Assembly (NCBI RefSeq): GCF_017745095.1
Contig: NZ_JAGHZZ010000004.1
Coordinates: 186,001 to 250,000 of the forward strand
DNA length: 64,000 nucleotides
Direction of reading: 5' to 3'
From: Sporocytophaga sp.
GTDB taxonomy: Bacteria > Bacteroidota > Bacteroidia > Cytophagales > Cytophagaceae
The notes under the pieces: generated by a model
The model's database searches: none
Told to the model about the DNA's origin: nothing
Seen by the model: the letters and a program-made list of their open reading frames with translations, nothing else
Made by a program: the position numbers and the translations under genes
Part shown: positions 26,905 through 36,284 of the stretch, piece by piece
Layout: each line of letters opens with the position of its first letter
Numbering within the stretch: the first letter of the stretch is position 1

Positions 26905-29900
26905 ATGAAAAAAACACAACTTTCAAAAGTCATTTTTCTACTATGGTTATCCATACTGCCCTTTTATTCAAGAGGCCAATATGCAATGGAGAAACTTAAT
27001 AGAGGAGTAGTTTCTGTTCGTTCTGGTAACAATAATTTTGTTAGCTGGCGATGGCTCGGAACAGAAGATAATATTACATTTAACTTGTATCGAAATGGTA
27101 CAAAGGTAAACACAACTCCGTTAACTGTTACGAACTACACAGATAATGGTGCTCCAGCAAATTCCCAATACAATGTAAAAGCTGTTGTCGGTGGCATAGA
27201 ACAAGCTGCATCAGAAACTGTGTCAACATGGGGGCAGAACTACTTATCTGTTCCGATACAAGCTCCATCAGGTTCCTATAATGCTAATGATTGCAGTATT
27301 GCTGACGTAGATGGAGATGGTATTTACGAAATTTTATTAAAGTGGGATCCTTCAAATGCCAAAGATAATTCTCAGTCTGGAGTAACCGATAACGTATATA
27401 TTGATTGTTACAGAATGAATGGTACAAGACTATGGAGGATTAATCTTGGAAGAAATATCAGAGCCGGTGCACACTATACTCAAATGGCTTTTTATGATTT
27501 TGATGGTGATGGTAAAGCAGAGTTCATGTGTAAAACTGCTGACGCAACGGTTGATGGTACAGGTAAAGTAATCGGAAATGCCAATGCAGATTATAGAAAC
27601 AGTGGTGGATATATATTGACCGGTCCTGAATATCTTACTGTTTTTAATGGACTTACTGGAGCTGCAATGGCAACGGCCAATTATGTTCCTGCAAGAGGAA
27701 ATGTAGGCTCATGGGGAGATACATATGGAAATCGTGTTGACCGATTTAGAGTTGGAGTGGCATATCTTGATGGGAAAAGACCTACAGCTCTTTTCGGAAG
27801 AGGCTACTATACAAGACTAGTAATGGCAGCCTGGGACTGGAGAGATGGTAAACTAACCAACAGATGGACTTTTGATAGTAACAATTCCGGCAATGGAGCT
27901 TATGCTGGCCAGGGCAACCACAGCTTAAGTGTTGCTGATGTTGATAATGATGGTAAGCAAGAAATCATATCAGGTGCAGCTGTAATTGATGATGATGGCA
28001 AACCGTTTTATACAACTGGTAATGGACATGGTGATGCAGGACATGTTTCTGATTTTGATCCTTCAACGCCAGGTATTGAAGTTGTAAATATTCAGGAAAG
28101 GTTTGATGATGAAGGTATTTATATGTATAACGCTACAAATAAAAAGATGGTATGGGCCATTCCTTCTGTAGCGGCAGGTTCCGATGGTGAAGGTCCGGCA
28201 AGAGGAGTTTGTGCTGATATCTCTGCATCATCTCCTGGTGCTGAATCATGGGCAGCAGGTGCTGGGGTAACCGGTGTATTCAATACCAAAGGTCAAAGAA
28301 CAGGTTTGCCAACCCCTTCTTCTTGCAACTTTCTATCATGGTGGGATGGAGACTTGCTTAGAGAGCTGTTAAATGGTACTTCAATTAGCAAGTACCAGGG
28401 AAGTACGTTGTTAAGCGCTTCTGGTTGTGCATCAAACAATGGAACCAAGTCAAATCCTTGCTTAAGCGGTGATATCCTAGGTGATTGGAGGGAAGAAGTA
28501 ATATTTCGTACCTCAGATAACAAAGCATTAAGAATTTATACAACGAATATTCCTAGCAACTACAAGATCAGAACGTTAGTGCACGATCCACAATATAGGG
28601 TAGCATTGGCTTGGCAAAACGGTGCTTATAATCAGCCTCCTCACGTAAGCTTTTTTCTAGGAGATAAAATGGCAGAACCTGCAAAGCCGAATATTACTAT
28701 TGTAGGAGCTCAGAACCCCCAAAATCAATTACCGACTGTTACATTAACAGCTCCCGTTACTAATGCAAATTATCTTGCCCCTGCATCTATCAATATATCG
28801 GCTAGTGCCAGTGATTCTGACGGAACAATAAGTTCTGTCTCTTTCTACAATGGAACTACTCTGATCGGCACTGATGCTGCAGCTCCTTATTCCTTTAGCT
28901 GGACAAATGTAGCAGCAGGTTCTTATTCGATTACTGCAGTTGCTACGGATAATGCTGGTGGAACGGCTACTTCAACTGCCGTATCAGTAACTGTAAGTTC
29001 TACTCCGGTCGCTTCATTCAAATTGCAAGGGGAGTCAGCTTGTTCAGTGGATGGAGTTTCAAATGAAAATACCAATACTGGATTTAATGGTACTGGTTAT
29101 GCAAATGTTAATAATGTCATAGGTAGCAAAGCAACCTGGGCAATATCAGCTACTGCTGCTGGGAATATTAGTCTGACTATACGTTTTGCAAACGGTACAA
29201 CTGCAAATAGAACTATGTCCCTTAGTGTAAATGGCGTTACTCAGATAGCTTCAGTAAGTTTTGCGGGAACAGGTGCATGGACAACTTGGAATACAGCGGT
29301 AGTTCAGGTTCCAGTCTCTCAAGGAAATAATTTGATAACATTAACTTCTTTAACAGAAAACGGAGGTCCTAATATTGATGAACTTACATTTGCTTCTGAA
29401 AATATAATAGCTGGGCAATGCAATGCTACTCAGAATATGCCTCCTTCTGTTAGTTTGACCTCACCTCCTTCTAATGAAGATTATACAGCACCGGCAACTA
29501 TTACCTTGTCAGCATCAGCTAGTGATAGTGATGGTTCTGTAACAAAGGTAGAATTCTTCAATGGCTCAATGTTAGTAGCAACTGATATTACAGCTCCTTA
29601 TTCGTTCTTCTGGACAAATCTTGCTGCAGGCGTTTATAATATTACTGCTAAGGCTACTGATAATCAGGGAGCTTCAACTACTTCTTCTGCTGTTTCTATC
29701 AACGTGAAATCAATTAACAACTCTCAGGAAAGTATTACTGGTCCTTCTTGCAGTGTGCCTAATACGACAATTTCTTTAGAAGTAAGTTCTTCATTAAGAA
29801 ATGGAGCAACGGCATACTCATGGTGGACAAATGGTTATAGTAAGAGCTTAAACGCAGAATCAGGAACTGCTTATAAAGCAAATCTTGAAACAGGAGAACA

Positions 29901-30252
29901 CTATACCGGTGGAGATGTTTGTGTTGGGATTAGCTATAACATCGCTCCTTACTATGCTTCTTATTGCAAAAAAATAGATGTTTGTGCTGCTCCAGCTACC
30001 CGTTCATTACGAACAGAATCCATAGCTCCGGTAGGACCTAATCCATCTATAGGAACTTTCAATTTAACTGCTCCTGACGATATTGAGACTTTATTAGTAT
30101 CTAATTCTAATGGAATTGAAGTGTTCAGATATGGAAAAGTGATAAAGGGAGATCAATTAGAATTCGGAAGCTCTCTTGATACTGGCTTGTATACTTTAAC
30201 TATAGTTTATTCTTCAGGAAAAGTTGAGGTAATAAGATTACAAAAGTTATAA
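26905..30252 (+). CDS. Secreted PL11 rhamnogalacturonan lyase, copy 2, with extra C-terminal domain
   Basis: 1115 residues from ATG 26905. It is collinear with and highly similar to the PL11 protein upstream: signal peptide, PL11 domain with the same Ca-binding loops (DVDGDGIYEILLKWDP, DFDGDGKAEFMCKTAD), Ig-like, CBM35/6-like and Ig-like domains. Copy 2 then has about 85 extra residues (about 945-1035) with paired Cys and many Trp/Tyr (YSWWTNGYSKSLNA, GEHYTGGDVCVGISYN), which looks like an added carbohydrate-binding-like beta domain, before the type A sorting domain. Same substrate class as copy 1; the extra domain and sequence drift suggest a different target region on pectin. Confidence 0.92.
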   Translation: MKKTQLSKVIFLLWLSILPFYSRGQYAMEKLNRGVVSVRSGNNNFVSWRWLGTEDNITFNLYRNGTKVNTTPLTVTNYTDNGAPANSQYNVKAVVGGIEQAASETVSTWGQNYLSVPIQAPSGSYNANDCSIADVDGDGIYEILLKWDPSNAKDNSQSGVTDNVYIDCYRMNGTRLWRINLGRNIRAGAHYTQMAFYDFDGDGKAEFMCKTADATVDGTGKVIGNANADYRNSGGYILTGPEYLTVFNGLTGAAMATANYVPARGNVGSWGDTYGNRVDRFRVGVAYLDGKRPTALFGRGYYTRLVMAAWDWRDGKLTNRWTFDSNNSGNGAYAGQGNHSLSVADVDNDGKQEIISGAAVIDDDGKPFYTTGNGHGDAGHVSDFDPSTPGIEVVNIQERFDDEGIYMYNATNKKMVWAIPSVAAGSDGEGPARGVCADISASSPGAESWAAGAGVTGVFNTKGQRTGLPTPSSCNFLSWWDGDLLRELLNGTSISKYQGSTLLSASGCASNNGTKSNPCLSGDILGDWREEVIFRTSDNKALRIYTTNIPSNYKIRTLVHDPQYRVALAWQNGAYNQPPHVSFFLGDKMAEPAKPNITIVGAQNPQNQLPTVTLTAPVTNANYLAPASINISASASDSDGTISSVSFYNGTTLIGTDAAAPYSFSWTNVAAGSYSITAVATDNAGGTATSTAVSVTVSSTPVASFKLQGESACSVDGVSNENTNTGFNGTGYANVNNVIGSKATWAISATAAGNISLTIRFANGTTANRTMSLSVNGVTQIASVSFAGTGAWTTWNTAVVQVPVSQGNNLITLTSLTENGGPNIDELTFASENIIAGQCNATQNMPPSVSLTSPPSNEDYTAPATITLSASASDSDGSVTKVEFFNGSMLVATDITAPYSFFWTNLAAGVYNITAKATDNQGASTTSSAVSINVKSINNSQESITGPSCSVPNTTISLEVSSSLRNGATAYSWWTNGYSKSLNAESGTAYKANLETGEHYTGGDVCVGISYNIAPYYASYCKKIDVCAAPATRSLRTESIAPVGPNPSIGTFNLTAPDDIETLLVSNSNGIEVFRYGKVIKGDQLEFGSSLDTGLYTLTIVYSSGKVEVIRLQKL

Positions 30253-30280
30253 TTATATTTTAAGGGGGATTTTTTTAAAT

Positions 30281-30313
30281 AAGTAAGCCACTGGTATCAG
30301 TGGCTTTACTTTT
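30281..30313 (+). terminator. Terminator after PL11 gene 2
   Basis: AGCCACTG-GTAT-CAGTGGCT stem flanked by AAGTA and TACTT (one bulged base), followed by TTTTAT. Confidence 0.8.
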
Positions 30314-30330
30314 ATATATCTTTAGAATTG

Positions 30331-30371
30331 AGAAAAAGAAAATCCCCAATATATGGGGCTTTCTTTTTCTC
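30331..30371 (-). terminator. Terminator of asnA
   Basis: AGAAAAAGAAAA-TCCCC / GGGG-CTTTCTTTTTCT hairpin next to the asnA stop on the minus strand; symmetric enough to act both ways. Confidence 0.75.
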
Positions 30372-30381
30372 TAATATCTTT

Positions 30382-31422
30382 TTATATAATATTGATATTA
30401 TGTTTTCTGCATTCCCCAACCATCTCGTCAGGCCATATACTTGATTGAACTTCGCCTATATGTGCTTTCTTTAAAAGATACATACATAGTCTTGACTGAC
30501 CTATTCCACCTCCGATACTTTGTGGAAGTTCTCCGTTAAGAAGCATTTTGTGCCACATGAGGTCTGCTCGGTTCTCACAGCCGGCAATCTCCAATTGCTT
30601 TTTCAATGCTGTCTTATTTACTCTGATACCCATTGAAGATAATTCAAAAGATCTTTGCAGTACTGAGTTCCAGACAACAATGTCTCCATTTAGTCCTTTG
30701 AATCCGTTTTCAGAGTCTGAGCTCCAATCGTCGTAGTCTGGAGCTCTTCCGTCGTGTTTCTGACCATTCTTTAATGCTCCTCCAATTCCAATAATAAAAA
30801 CAGCTCCATACTCCTTTGCAATTCTGTCTTCTTTTTCTTTAGAGCTTAAGTCGGGATATTTTTCCAGTAACTCTTCGCTATGAATAAAGTGAATATGCTC
30901 AGGAAGTTCCGGATTTAATTCTGGATATTCTTCGCATAGCAGATATTCTGTACGCTTCATTGCAGTATAAATCTGCGTAACTGTCTTCTTTAGAAAATTG
31001 ATACTTCTTTCGTTGTCCGACATCACCCTTTCCCAGTCCCATTGGTCAACATAAAGAGAGTGAATATTGTCAAGATCTTCATCCGGACGGATGGCGTTCA
31101 TATCAGTATAAAGTCCGAAGCCTGTAGGGAACTCCAATTTAGCCAGCATCATCCTTTTCCATTTCGCAAGGGAATGAACGATTTCAGCAGGAGTTTCTTT
31201 CATGAATTTTATCGGAAAGGTAACAGGCCTTTCAATTCCATTCAGGTCATCGTTAATGCCCGTTCCTTTAAGAACGAACAATGGAGCCGTAACCCTTCTG
31301 AGTCTTAGTTCAGAGGCTAACTGATGTTCAAAAGTATCCTTGATAAGCTTGATAGCTTTTTCTGTCTTTTTAAGATTAAGGATTGGATCGTAGTTTTTGG
31401 GTATAAAAAGGTGATTCAGCAT
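30382..31422 (-). CDS. asnA: Aspartate-ammonia ligase (AsnA)
   Basis: 346 residues, full length for the family. It makes asparagine from aspartate, ammonia and ATP in the cytoplasm; AsnA is related to class II aminoacyl-tRNA synthetases. Motifs include RVTAPLFVLKGTGINDDLNG (about 43-62), PTGFGLYTDMNAIRPDED, HSLYVDQWDWE (about 122-132) and the C-terminal SIGGGIGQSRLCMYLL, all typical of bacterial AsnA. Single-gene unit with its own terminator; it has no functional link to the surrounding secreted proteins. Confidence 0.96.
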   Translation of the reverse strand: MLNHLFIPKNYDPILNLKKTEKAIKLIKDTFEHQLASELRLRRVTAPLFVLKGTGINDDLNGIERPVTFPIKFMKETPAEIVHSLAKWKRMMLAKLEFPTGFGLYTDMNAIRPDEDLDNIHSLYVDQWDWERVMSDNERSINFLKKTVTQIYTAMKRTEYLLCEEYPELNPELPEHIHFIHSEELLEKYPDLSSKEKEDRIAKEYGAVFIIGIGGALKNGQKHDGRAPDYDDWSSDSENGFKGLNGDIVVWNSVLQRSFELSSMGIRVNKTALKKQLEIAGCENRADLMWHKMLLNGELPQSIGGGIGQSRLCMYLLKKAHIGEVQSSIWPDEMVGECRKHNINII

Positions 31423-31607
31423 TGTGTTATTTTATAGCAATGTAAAAGTATAAATTCTTATGCTTTTATACGCATACTTAATTTTTGTCCTTGCTCAGGG
31501 TTTATACTGATAGGGTTAGTGTTTTATATTCTATTGGTAGTAACACATTTGAAAAAAAATGAGTTTTGTGGCTGACAAAAAAACAGATTAAAATCTGATG
31601 TAAAAGT

Positions 31608-31638
31608 GGAATAGCAATGGCAATGATATTGCTATTCC
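31608..31638 (-). terminator. Hairpin after the gene at 31700-32554
   Basis: Perfect 11-base stem GGAATAGCAAT / ATTGCTATTCC with a 9-base loop. It is 60 bases beyond the stop codon; the T run on the minus strand is short, so the terminator call is tentative. Confidence 0.5.
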
Positions 31639-31699
31639 TTGTATTTCAGGATTATTAGGCTGAGAATTGAAATTTGATTCAATTTGATATTTAAGGAAA

Positions 31700-32554
31700 T
31701 TATCTGGTAGGCCAGGATTGTACTGCGACAAATGGAATTCTACCTGCAATAGATGCCATGGATAAAGCAGGACTTCCTATATATTTTGCTTCACCCCAGC
31801 ACCAAATCCATACCAGATAAGTATCACCTTCTGTCATTGCAAAATAACTTTCAGCTGCAGATGTACTGCTAAGATAAGTGGTGGATTCAGATTCATTCTC
31901 AAAGCCAGCTCCTACCAATGTATTGTTCCATAATTTAGCTCTGTTGTCCAGAAGAGGTTGACCAGATTTAACATCATAAATCATAACTCCTATTCCTCCG
32001 TTAGTGCTCGAATAGCCGCTGTTTATGATCCAGCTAAACCAGGAGAAAGTAATGGGAACATACGCAGTAAAGCGTCCTATGACATTTTGTAATGGAGATA
32101 TAAATATTCCGATAGCTGCAGCTACCTGACCGTTAAATGGTGTTATCCCGAATTCTCCTATGTTCTGATGCGCATACCCCACAGCGCCGCTTGTCCAATC
32201 TACATCATAGGGTGGCCCCATAATGTTATATCGCTCATCAATTCTCAGCATGTATCGGGCTCTTTCTTCTACATCAGTATGTTCTTCTTTTAGATTTAAG
32301 CGGTGTAGTTCGTGTTCGTTAAGGGCCAGTTCTTTCAAAGATTTAAAATCAGGAGAACTCAGTTCCATATTATCAATAATTGGAGTTTTATATGGTTCTG
32401 AAATCTTAGTAACGAGATGTGCTCGTTTCTCTTCTGTTTCTGCTTTCTGTTTGAACTCTTTTGAAATTTTTTCATCAAAATAAGCTACCGAATCTCTGAT
32501 TTCTTCCTTTGTAGGAGATACTCTTTGAATTAACTCACTAACATCCGTAATCAT
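31700..32554 (-). CDS. Protein of unknown function
   Basis: 284 residues, no signal peptide and no membrane span. The N-terminal 115 residues are highly charged and helical (many Glu/Lys, coiled-coil-like, KEFKQKAETEEKRAHLV). The C-terminal 165 residues are Gly/Ser/aromatic-rich and look like a beta domain (GITPFNGQVAAAIGIF, YVPITFSWFSWIINSGYSSTNGG). I recognise no family. The two-part design (helical stalk then beta domain) could fit a self-assembling or extracellularly released protein, but the sequence does not show how it would be exported. It stands alone between asnA and the secreted propeller gene. Confidence 0.6.
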   Translation of the reverse strand: MITDVSELIQRVSPTKEEIRDSVAYFDEKISKEFKQKAETEEKRAHLVTKISEPYKTPIIDNMELSSPDFKSLKELALNEHELHRLNLKEEHTDVEERARYMLRIDERYNIMGPPYDVDWTSGAVGYAHQNIGEFGITPFNGQVAAAIGIFISPLQNVIGRFTAYVPITFSWFSWIINSGYSSTNGGIGVMIYDVKSGQPLLDNRAKLWNNTLVGAGFENESESTTYLSSTSAAESYFAMTEGDTYLVWIWCWGEAKYIGSPALSMASIAGRIPFVAVQSWPTR

Positions 32555-32693
32555 ATACCCTCCTTTTGCTTTCCTTTTAATTTTAAAACCTAAAAATCAA
32601 AATCTTAGTTTGATGTTTTGAATTTGGGCTTAATAAAATATATAAGGTTTTTGAAAAGAAATAAAAAATGGAACTTAAAAGTATTGGATGAGA

Positions 32694-32732
32694 AATATAA
32701 GAGGCATGTCGCAAAAGCATGCCTCTTATATT
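32694..32732 (-). terminator. Terminator of the propeller gene
   Basis: Perfect 15-base stem (32694-32708 with 32718-32732) containing AGGCATG/CATGCCT, immediately after the stop of the minus-strand gene at 32737. Confidence 0.85.
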
Positions 32733-32736
32733 ATAT

Positions 32737-35562
32737 TTAATTTTTAATGAATTTGAGTGTTGCAGAGTGATCAGCACCTTCAGGTATAATCTGGAAGTAA
32801 TAAACACCATCAGGATAGTCGGAAACAGTTATAGAATAATCTTTTGAATTAGAATCAAAGTAAATTGCTTTCTCTGATATCATCTGACTTAAATTGTTGT
32901 ATATCTTTATTGTATATTTTTTACCACCTTCTTCATTAATATTTAAGTTAACTAAATCTCTAGAAGGGTTAGGGTATAAGTTGATATTGATTGATTTATT
33001 TCCATCATGCCATTGTGATATTGAAGAAACAATCCCTGGTACGACTTCTATATAGTCCCATGTTGCACTGAAAGTTTTTCCTGATCCATTTGATGTTGCA
33101 ATAATCCCTACAGCAAGAGCTGTATCACTTTTTTGAATTGAACCGAGCAGTTTGCCTGTTGCTTTAATAGGATCAAAGCTATAGATCTTTTTGTCAACTT
33201 CATATTTGGGAAATACTATGCCTGATGATGGATCCACTGCGAAATAGAAAATAATAATCTTTGATTGTACGCCTCCTTCGGGAAGGTCTTTCTGAAGGGA
33301 ATCGCTTATACCATTTGCTTCTCTCAATACTTGTATACCTCCTTTACCTCCGTTGGAATTATAAACTATTTTTATATAATTATCCTGATCCCCATATCCC
33401 ATAAAGGCACCATGTGATTGGTAGTCTGCCGGATTACCGCCATTAAAGTAATTCGGTAAAATACCTGCTTTAATTATGAATGGCCCGGTATTCTTGTCAA
33501 CATTGACTCCGAACTGGAATGCATATTTTTGTGTATTGAGCAGGCCAGCAGCATCACCTTCTGGAATCTCTTCAACTGTTAATGCACCAACAGCTCCACC
33601 AGCGACTATTTTATCCGGATCGAAGAGTTTGTTGTATGCATCTTTTCCGTTGCTCATAAGTCCTGTAAAACCTAATCCAAATAATCCTGTACCTGGATCA
33701 TTATTAAATAGGTTATAATGGGTAGGGATAGTTGTCGTGAGACCATTTTGAGAATCTAAAGCGTATATGTCAAGAATATCTTTGACGTTATCATTGTCAT
33801 CATCTTCATCATAGTTGTCGCTTATTCCGTCATTGTCGGTATCAGATGGTTTGTCAACAGCATTGCATGGATCTGTTCCGCTAATATTTTCTTCATAGTT
33901 TGAGAAGCCGTCTTTATCATCGTCTAAGACGTGGTCAGTTGTATCTCCTGTACAAACGACATCTTCCGGTTCAAGAATTGTAATGGTGTGAGATCCGTAT
34001 GTTGCAATCCATACTGTCCCTTCAAAAGGCTCATCGTCACCCTGAGCAATTATATCCAGAGGTTTGTCTCCGAATCCGCTAGCGAAAGGCTTGTCAAGAT
34101 TAACTCGGTTTGCTGTTTTACTATTTAATACATTGCCCGCATCATCAAGCTTTATCCGAGCTATTGTGCCATCGAAGCAAGCTGCAAGAATATCACCGTA
34201 AAGGGGATTTTTAGTGTAAGTGTATTCACATAGACCGTTTGTAGAAGTGTTGAAGTAGATTAGTCCTTTATCTTTAGCTGTGCCCGGATTGTAAAACTCA
34301 CCTTCTTGGGGATTAGCCATATCTAAAGGTACAGGAGGCCAGTCAATAGGTAAGGGAAGACTTGTATCCGAATTGTCATTTCTCCATCCTTTATGATCTC
34401 CATATACAGAATGCCATCCTGCATTTTTCGGGTTGGCTCTTATAGGGTTCGGATGCCCTGCGTAATATGATCCGGGAATATAACTGTCAACATGTCCAAT
34501 GTATTCCAATCCGTCCAGATTTTCTACAGAACTTGATCCAGGCTCACCATCAGGGTATTTATTAGTATATGAAACTCCGTCGGGCTCCAGCACAGGAGAG
34601 CCTCCCCATGTTCTATTGGCACCATTATCTATGCTGTATATTCTACCTTTTCTTGTAGCGGATGTTGTTATTAAAATATCATAAGCAGCTCTGAAACCTG
34701 TTGCAAATATTTTTACCGGACCATTAGGGACAATCTTTGCCTGGTTGAGTCCGTTGTTTCCTCCCCAAGGATCATTCACATCAGTTCCATCAGGTTTGTT
34801 GGGTCTGGTTGGGTCATCAAGTGTGGGAATGTCATATCTATATGGGTTCTGGCCACTTTCATCGACTTTAAGTGGCATAGCTTCTATTGCATTCAGGTCG
34901 ATTGATAATACAGCTGCAGATAGGGCATATTCTCCGATGTAGGTAAAAGTCATTGATGGAGCTCCCGCATTTGTAAAGCCTCCCACAATCATGATTATTT
35001 TTCCATTATAAAGTTGCATGCCATTAGGAGCATGATTTTCTTCTGATCTTGGTAGTCCTCTTACAAGGTCAATCTTTTTCCAGACATTTCCTTCTTTATA
35101 AAGCTTAGATAATATTCCTGAATTGGTGCAGAGATTCATATCTCCTGCCGAGGCTGCTCCCATTCTATAGTCACTAGAGGTGACATAAATCAATGGAGAG
35201 TCTGCTGTGCCTGCAACTAATAAACCTGTAACTTGACGTTTACTAGCTGTTTGAACTAAGAGCTGACCATCATCATTATGGTTGGGGATTTTTTTTACTA
35301 GATCTATTTTTTCGGTTGCAATAGCAGTATAGTCTTTAGGGCCATTCTTTTGGATGGTAAAAACCTGGACAATACCGTCTTGCTGACTGACATATAATTT
35401 TCCATCTGGTCCAAACTGTAATGACGTAGGGTTTAATACAGTAACTCCTTTTAGATTACTGAAAGAAAAGCTTTGTCCATATATATTTGTATGTATAGTT
35501 ATAGCATAGAAAAATACATATAGAAGTACAATTTTTTTGTCAAATTTGAATGGGTTTAACAT
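32737..35562 (-). CDS. Secreted beta-propeller protein with TSP3-like Ca repeats and T9SS signal
   Basis: 941 residues; signal peptide ends about NIYGQ (30). Residues about 35-530 form a sorbosone/PQQ-glucose-dehydrogenase-like propeller: LQFGPDGKLYVSQQDG (about 47-62), ENHAPNGMQLYNGKIIMIVGG, FATGFRAAYDILIT, DGLEYIGHVD. An acidic Ca-binding segment follows (about 545-600, DDDKDGFSNYEE, DTDNDGISDNYDEDDDND), then a lectin-like beta domain (about 620-850) and a type A T9SS sorting domain (LYPNPSRDLVNLNINEEGG). The propeller could be an aldose or sorbosone dehydrogenase or only a binding scaffold; no cofactor residue can be assigned with confidence. Well-closed single-gene unit. Confidence 0.82.
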   Translation of the reverse strand: MLNPFKFDKKIVLLYVFFYAITIHTNIYGQSFSFSNLKGVTVLNPTSLQFGPDGKLYVSQQDGIVQVFTIQKNGPKDYTAIATEKIDLVKKIPNHNDDGQLLVQTASKRQVTGLLVAGTADSPLIYVTSSDYRMGAASAGDMNLCTNSGILSKLYKEGNVWKKIDLVRGLPRSEENHAPNGMQLYNGKIIMIVGGFTNAGAPSMTFTYIGEYALSAAVLSIDLNAIEAMPLKVDESGQNPYRYDIPTLDDPTRPNKPDGTDVNDPWGGNNGLNQAKIVPNGPVKIFATGFRAAYDILITTSATRKGRIYSIDNGANRTWGGSPVLEPDGVSYTNKYPDGEPGSSSVENLDGLEYIGHVDSYIPGSYYAGHPNPIRANPKNAGWHSVYGDHKGWRNDNSDTSLPLPIDWPPVPLDMANPQEGEFYNPGTAKDKGLIYFNTSTNGLCEYTYTKNPLYGDILAACFDGTIARIKLDDAGNVLNSKTANRVNLDKPFASGFGDKPLDIIAQGDDEPFEGTVWIATYGSHTITILEPEDVVCTGDTTDHVLDDDKDGFSNYEENISGTDPCNAVDKPSDTDNDGISDNYDEDDDNDNVKDILDIYALDSQNGLTTTIPTHYNLFNNDPGTGLFGLGFTGLMSNGKDAYNKLFDPDKIVAGGAVGALTVEEIPEGDAAGLLNTQKYAFQFGVNVDKNTGPFIIKAGILPNYFNGGNPADYQSHGAFMGYGDQDNYIKIVYNSNGGKGGIQVLREANGISDSLQKDLPEGGVQSKIIIFYFAVDPSSGIVFPKYEVDKKIYSFDPIKATGKLLGSIQKSDTALAVGIIATSNGSGKTFSATWDYIEVVPGIVSSISQWHDGNKSININLYPNPSRDLVNLNINEEGGKKYTIKIYNNLSQMISEKAIYFDSNSKDYSITVSDYPDGVYYFQIIPEGADHSATLKFIKN

Positions 35563-35745
35563 GGTTGAAGTGTGATATATGGATGTATAACAGGAAGCAT
35601 TAGAGCGTGTTTATGTGTTTTTAATATAATTTTAATTTCAATTTTGTAATAAGGGACATCCTTATTTTGTTAGGGTGTAGAAAAATTGATAGGAGTATTT
35701 AAACAAATTTAATTTTACATTTTTGCTCTGGATAATTGTTTTGTT

Positions 35746-36157
35746 GTGTTCAGATATTATATGTTACACTGTATTGTTTCTTTAATAAAAGGAGGGTTTG
35801 TCGGACTGTTTTTTTCATACCTTATTTATGTCTTTAACTCGGAACGTCGGAATGTCGTAGATAAAACTGCTTGTCGATTTTTCCAAAGTGGAGGGTTTAT
35901 TGAGGTGGATGCTTACACAGAAAATAACCGCGATAGACTTGAGGATAATATTTTTCAATACAATTTTTGGTACGAGTATAAGTTCATCTGTTAGTTTTAA
36001 TTATTTTACTGATCCATGCAATGGGGAAGAGATACTATCATGTTTGGATACATTAACAGTAAATGGAAAGCAATATAGAGACGTTTTTCTTTTGGGAATG
36101 GGATCGAAATGGGGCGATTTGCAATATGTTTACTATCACAAAGATTCTGGATATTAA
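35746..36157 (+). pseudogene. Frameshifted remnant of a small membrane or secreted protein
   Basis: Two overlapping frames read as one protein. Frame 1 (GTG 35746, ATG 35761) has a hydrophobic N-terminus then GGFIEVDAYTENNRDRLED...YNFWYEYKF and stops at 35992. Frame 2 carries on with VSFNYFTDPCNGEEIL, LDTLTVNGKQYRDVFLL and LQYVYYHKDSG, ending at 36157. The second half resembles the C-terminal part of small Bacteroidota lipoproteins or secreted proteins (DTLTVNGK, VYYHKDSG). A one-base shift near 35985 would join them; another may have removed the last residues. It could also be a sequencing error. It sits in a 720-base interval otherwise without a gene. Confidence 0.5.
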
Positions 36158-36220
36158 AGCTAAAAAAACAGAGAAGGGAAGGTTTGGGAAAGGGTTAATT
36201 GAAGATTTTATGATTGTGTT

Positions 36221-36265
36221 TCAAATAAAAAGGATCACACTTCAATGCGATCCTTTTTTATTTGA
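36221..36265 (+). terminator. Terminator-like hairpin
   Basis: TCAAATAAAAAGGATC and GATCCTTTTTTATTTGA form a 16-base stem with one extra T; it could serve both the decayed gene and the leftward LamG gene. Confidence 0.8.
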
Positions 36266-36284
36266 AAATAGATAAGAGTGATTG

